A stretch of DNA of 64,000 nt from assembly GCA_943736015.1 (NCBI GenBank), contig OX031056.1, positions 70,707,277 through 70,771,276 on the forward strand, given 5' to 3'. A model generated the notes under the pieces. That model did no database searches. It saw nothing but the letters and a program-made list of their open reading frames with translations, and had not been told where the DNA came from. Within the stretch, counting starts at the first letter, position 1. Each line of letters begins with the position of its first letter. Origin of the DNA: Tridacna crocea (Eukaryota > Mollusca > Bivalvia > Cardiida > Cardiidae). Shown piece after piece: positions 61,757 through 64,000 of the stretch. The position numbers and the translations under genes are program-made.

Positions 61757-64000
61757 TTAGCTCACCTTAACACAAAGGGCTAAAGGTGAGCTATTGTGAT
61801 CGCCCTATGTCCGTCGTCCGTCGACGATTTCTTTAAACATCTTCTTCTTCTAAACCACTGGGCCAATCTTGACAAAACTTGGCAGGGATATTCCTTGGGT
61901 AAAGCTCTATCAAAATTGTTCAAAGAATTGAATTCCACCCATAACTCTGGTTTCCATGGCAACAGAAAGGAAAAAAAAAAAAACAAAATCTTTGAAAATC
62001 TTCTTCTCTGAAACTAGAAAGCGTAGATCTTTAAAATTTGGAATGTGGCATCTCCTAGTAGACCTCTACTGATTTTGTTCAAATTATGTCCCTGGGGTCA
62101 AAACTGGCTCCACCCCGGGGTCACAAGTTTGAGCATAGGAACAAAGAAGGAAAACTTTAAAAATCTTCTCCTCTGAAATTTGAAGGCGTAGAGCTTTGAT
62201 ATATGGTATGTACATGTAGCATCTCCTAGTGGACCTCTACCAAGTTTTTTCAAATGATGCCCCTGTGGTCAAAACTGGCCCCGCCCCGGGGGTCACAAGT
62301 TTGAGCATAGGAACAAAGGAGGAAAACTTTAAAAATCTTCTCCTCTGAAACTAGAAAACGTAAAGCTTTGATATTTGGTCTGTGGCATCTCCTAGTGGAC
62401 CTCTACCTAGTTTGTTCAAATGATGTCCCTGGGGTCAAAACTGGCTCCGCCCGGGGGGTCACAAGTTTGAGCATAGGAAAAAAAGAAGGAAAACTTTAAA
62501 AATTTTCTCCTTTGAAACTTGAAGGCGTAGAGCTTTGATATTTGATATGTAGCATCTCATAGTGGACCTCTAAAAAGTTTGTTTATATGATGCCCCTGGG
62601 TTCAAAACGGGCCCGGACCCGGGGGTTACAAGTTCAAACATAGGAACGAAAAATGAAAACCTTAATATTCTTCTTCTCAAAAACTAAAAGGCATAGAGTT
62701 TTGATATTTGGTATGTAGAATCTCGTAATGGACCTCTACCAAGTTTGTTCATATGATGCCCTTGGGGTCAGAACTGGCCCAGCCCCGGGGGTCAAAACCT
62801 GGAACACAGGAACAAAGAAGGAAAACTTTAGAAATCTTCTTCTCTGAAACTTGATGGTGTAGAGCTTTGATATTTGGTATGTAGCATCTTCTACTGGACC
62901 TCTACCAAGTTTGTTCATATGATGCCCCGAGGGTCACAAGTTTGAACATAGGAACAAAGAAAGAAAATTTTAAAATTCTTCTCCTCTGAAACTAGATGGC
63001 GTTGAGCTTTGATATTTGGTATGTGGCATCTTGTAGTGGGCCTCTACCAAGGTTTTTCAAATGATACCCCTGGGGTCAAAACTGGCCCAACCCCGGGGGA
63101 CACAAGTTTGAGCATAATTCAAACATAGGAACAAAGAATGAAAACTTTAATAATCTTCTTCTCTAAAAACTAAAAGGCATAGAGCTTTGATATTTGGTAT
63201 GTAGAATCTCGTAGTGGAGCACTACTAAATTTGTTCATATGATGCCCTTGGGGTCAAAACTGGCCCAGCCCCGGGGGTCATAAGTTCGAACACAGGAACA
63301 AAGAAGGAAAACTTGAAAAAATTTCTTCTCTGAAACTTGATGGCGTAGAGCTTTGATATTTGGTATGTGGCATCTTGTAGTGGACCTCTACCAAGTTTCT
63401 TCATAGGATGCCCTTGGGGTCAAAACTGGCCCAGCCCCGGGGGTCATAAGTTCGAACACAGGAACAAAGAAGGAAAACTTTAAAAAATTTCTTCTCTGAA
63501 ACTTGATGGCGTAGAGCTTTGATATTTGGTATGTGGCATCTTGTAGTGGACCTCTACCAAGTTTCTTCATAGGATGCTCCTGGGATCAAAACTGGCCCTG
63601 CCCCGTGGGTCACAATTTTAAACATAGGAACAAAGAAAGAAATTTTAAAAGTCTTCTTCTCTAAACTAGAAGGCATAGAGCTTTTATATTTGGCATGTAG
63701 CAATTCCTAGTGGACCTCTACCAAGTTTGTTCATGCCCTTGGGGTCAAAACTGGCCCTGCCTCGTGGTTCACAGGTTCGAACATAGCAACAAAGAAGGAA
63801 AACTTTAAAAATCTTCTTCTCATAAACTCGTAGGTGCAGAGCTTTGATATATTTAGTATGCAGAATCTTCTAGTGGACCTCTACCGAGTTTGGTCATATT
63901 ATGCCCTTAGGGTCAAAATTGGCCCCGAGGATCACAAGTTCGAAAATAGGAACAAAGAAGGAAAATTTAAAATTCTTCTTTGAAACTTGAAGGCGTAGAG
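61757..64000 (+). mobile_element. AGCTCAC-type element with ~168-bp tandem units, open at window end
   Basis: Starts TTAGCTCACCTTAACACAAA then GGTGAGCTATTGTGATCG and GTCCGTCGTCCGTCGACG. From about 62010 at least eleven units begin with GAAACTAGAAGGCGTAGAG and carry GACCTCTACCAAGTTTGTTC and GGGGTCAAAACTGGCCC. GC is clearly higher than in the rest of the window. Short frames in it are not genes. Confidence 0.82.

Noticed and set aside
62736..63570. Similar 60-codon minus-strand frames repeated along the end of the window
   Set aside because: They recur with the ~168-bp tandem unit and are not genes.

Overview
The window reads as nuclear DNA of a bivalve mollusc. It has spliced genes with GT-AG introns, AT-rich introns packed with short non-coding elements, tRNA-derived SINEs, a decayed L1/Tx1-like LINE and a C1q-domain exon (a family greatly expanded in bivalves). 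The '156-bp unit' arrays recall the Pearl-type elements of oysters and clams. The species cannot be fixed from sequence alone.

Positions 1-38117 (+) hold most of one gene, HGSNAT (heparan-alpha-glucosaminide N-acetyltransferase, the lysosomal membrane enzyme that acetylates terminal glucosamine of heparan sulfate). I resolve 15 coding positions with consistent splice phases, from the end of the lumenal N-terminal domain to the C-terminus; the 5' exons lie before the window. Two of these positions are each represented by two intact, phase-matched, equal-length exons. The exon carrying the predicted catalytic histidine is duplicated (14217-14324 and 15615-15722, 108 nt each). So is the terminal exon (34287-34465 and 37939-38117, 179 nt each). 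The locus could therefore make up to four HGSNAT isoforms, a previously undescribed arrangement as far as I know. This is the main find.

The introns are dominated by one palindromic MITE family of about 230 bp. It is bounded by TTAA, with a central hairpin built on a GGAGAAAATGCTGG arm. I recognise roughly 70 complete or partial copies in both orientations across the window. Copies abut while sharing one TTAA, sit inside each other's hairpin, and have exchanged cores. Three tandem arrays appear to have grown from identifiable local seeds: a 34-bp minisatellite from the 5' splice junction of the alternative catalytic exon (15708-16545), a 5.2-kb 27-bp minisatellite from the sub-terminal segment of the MITE (20174-25362), and a 108-bp triplication that contains the 3' splice site of the second terminal exon (37617-37938).

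Positions 38118-55000 hold no gene I can support: MITEs, degenerate tandem arrays (40680-42060, 48190-49170), SINEs, a 390-bp interspersed repeat and several other palindromic elements. At 55025-57541 (-) lies a dead LINE with endonuclease and reverse transcriptase, one segment of which is inverted. At 60770-61167 (-) is the last exon of a C1q-domain protein. From 61757 to the end runs a GC-richer tandem array of about 168-bp units inside an AGCTCAC-type element that continues past the window.
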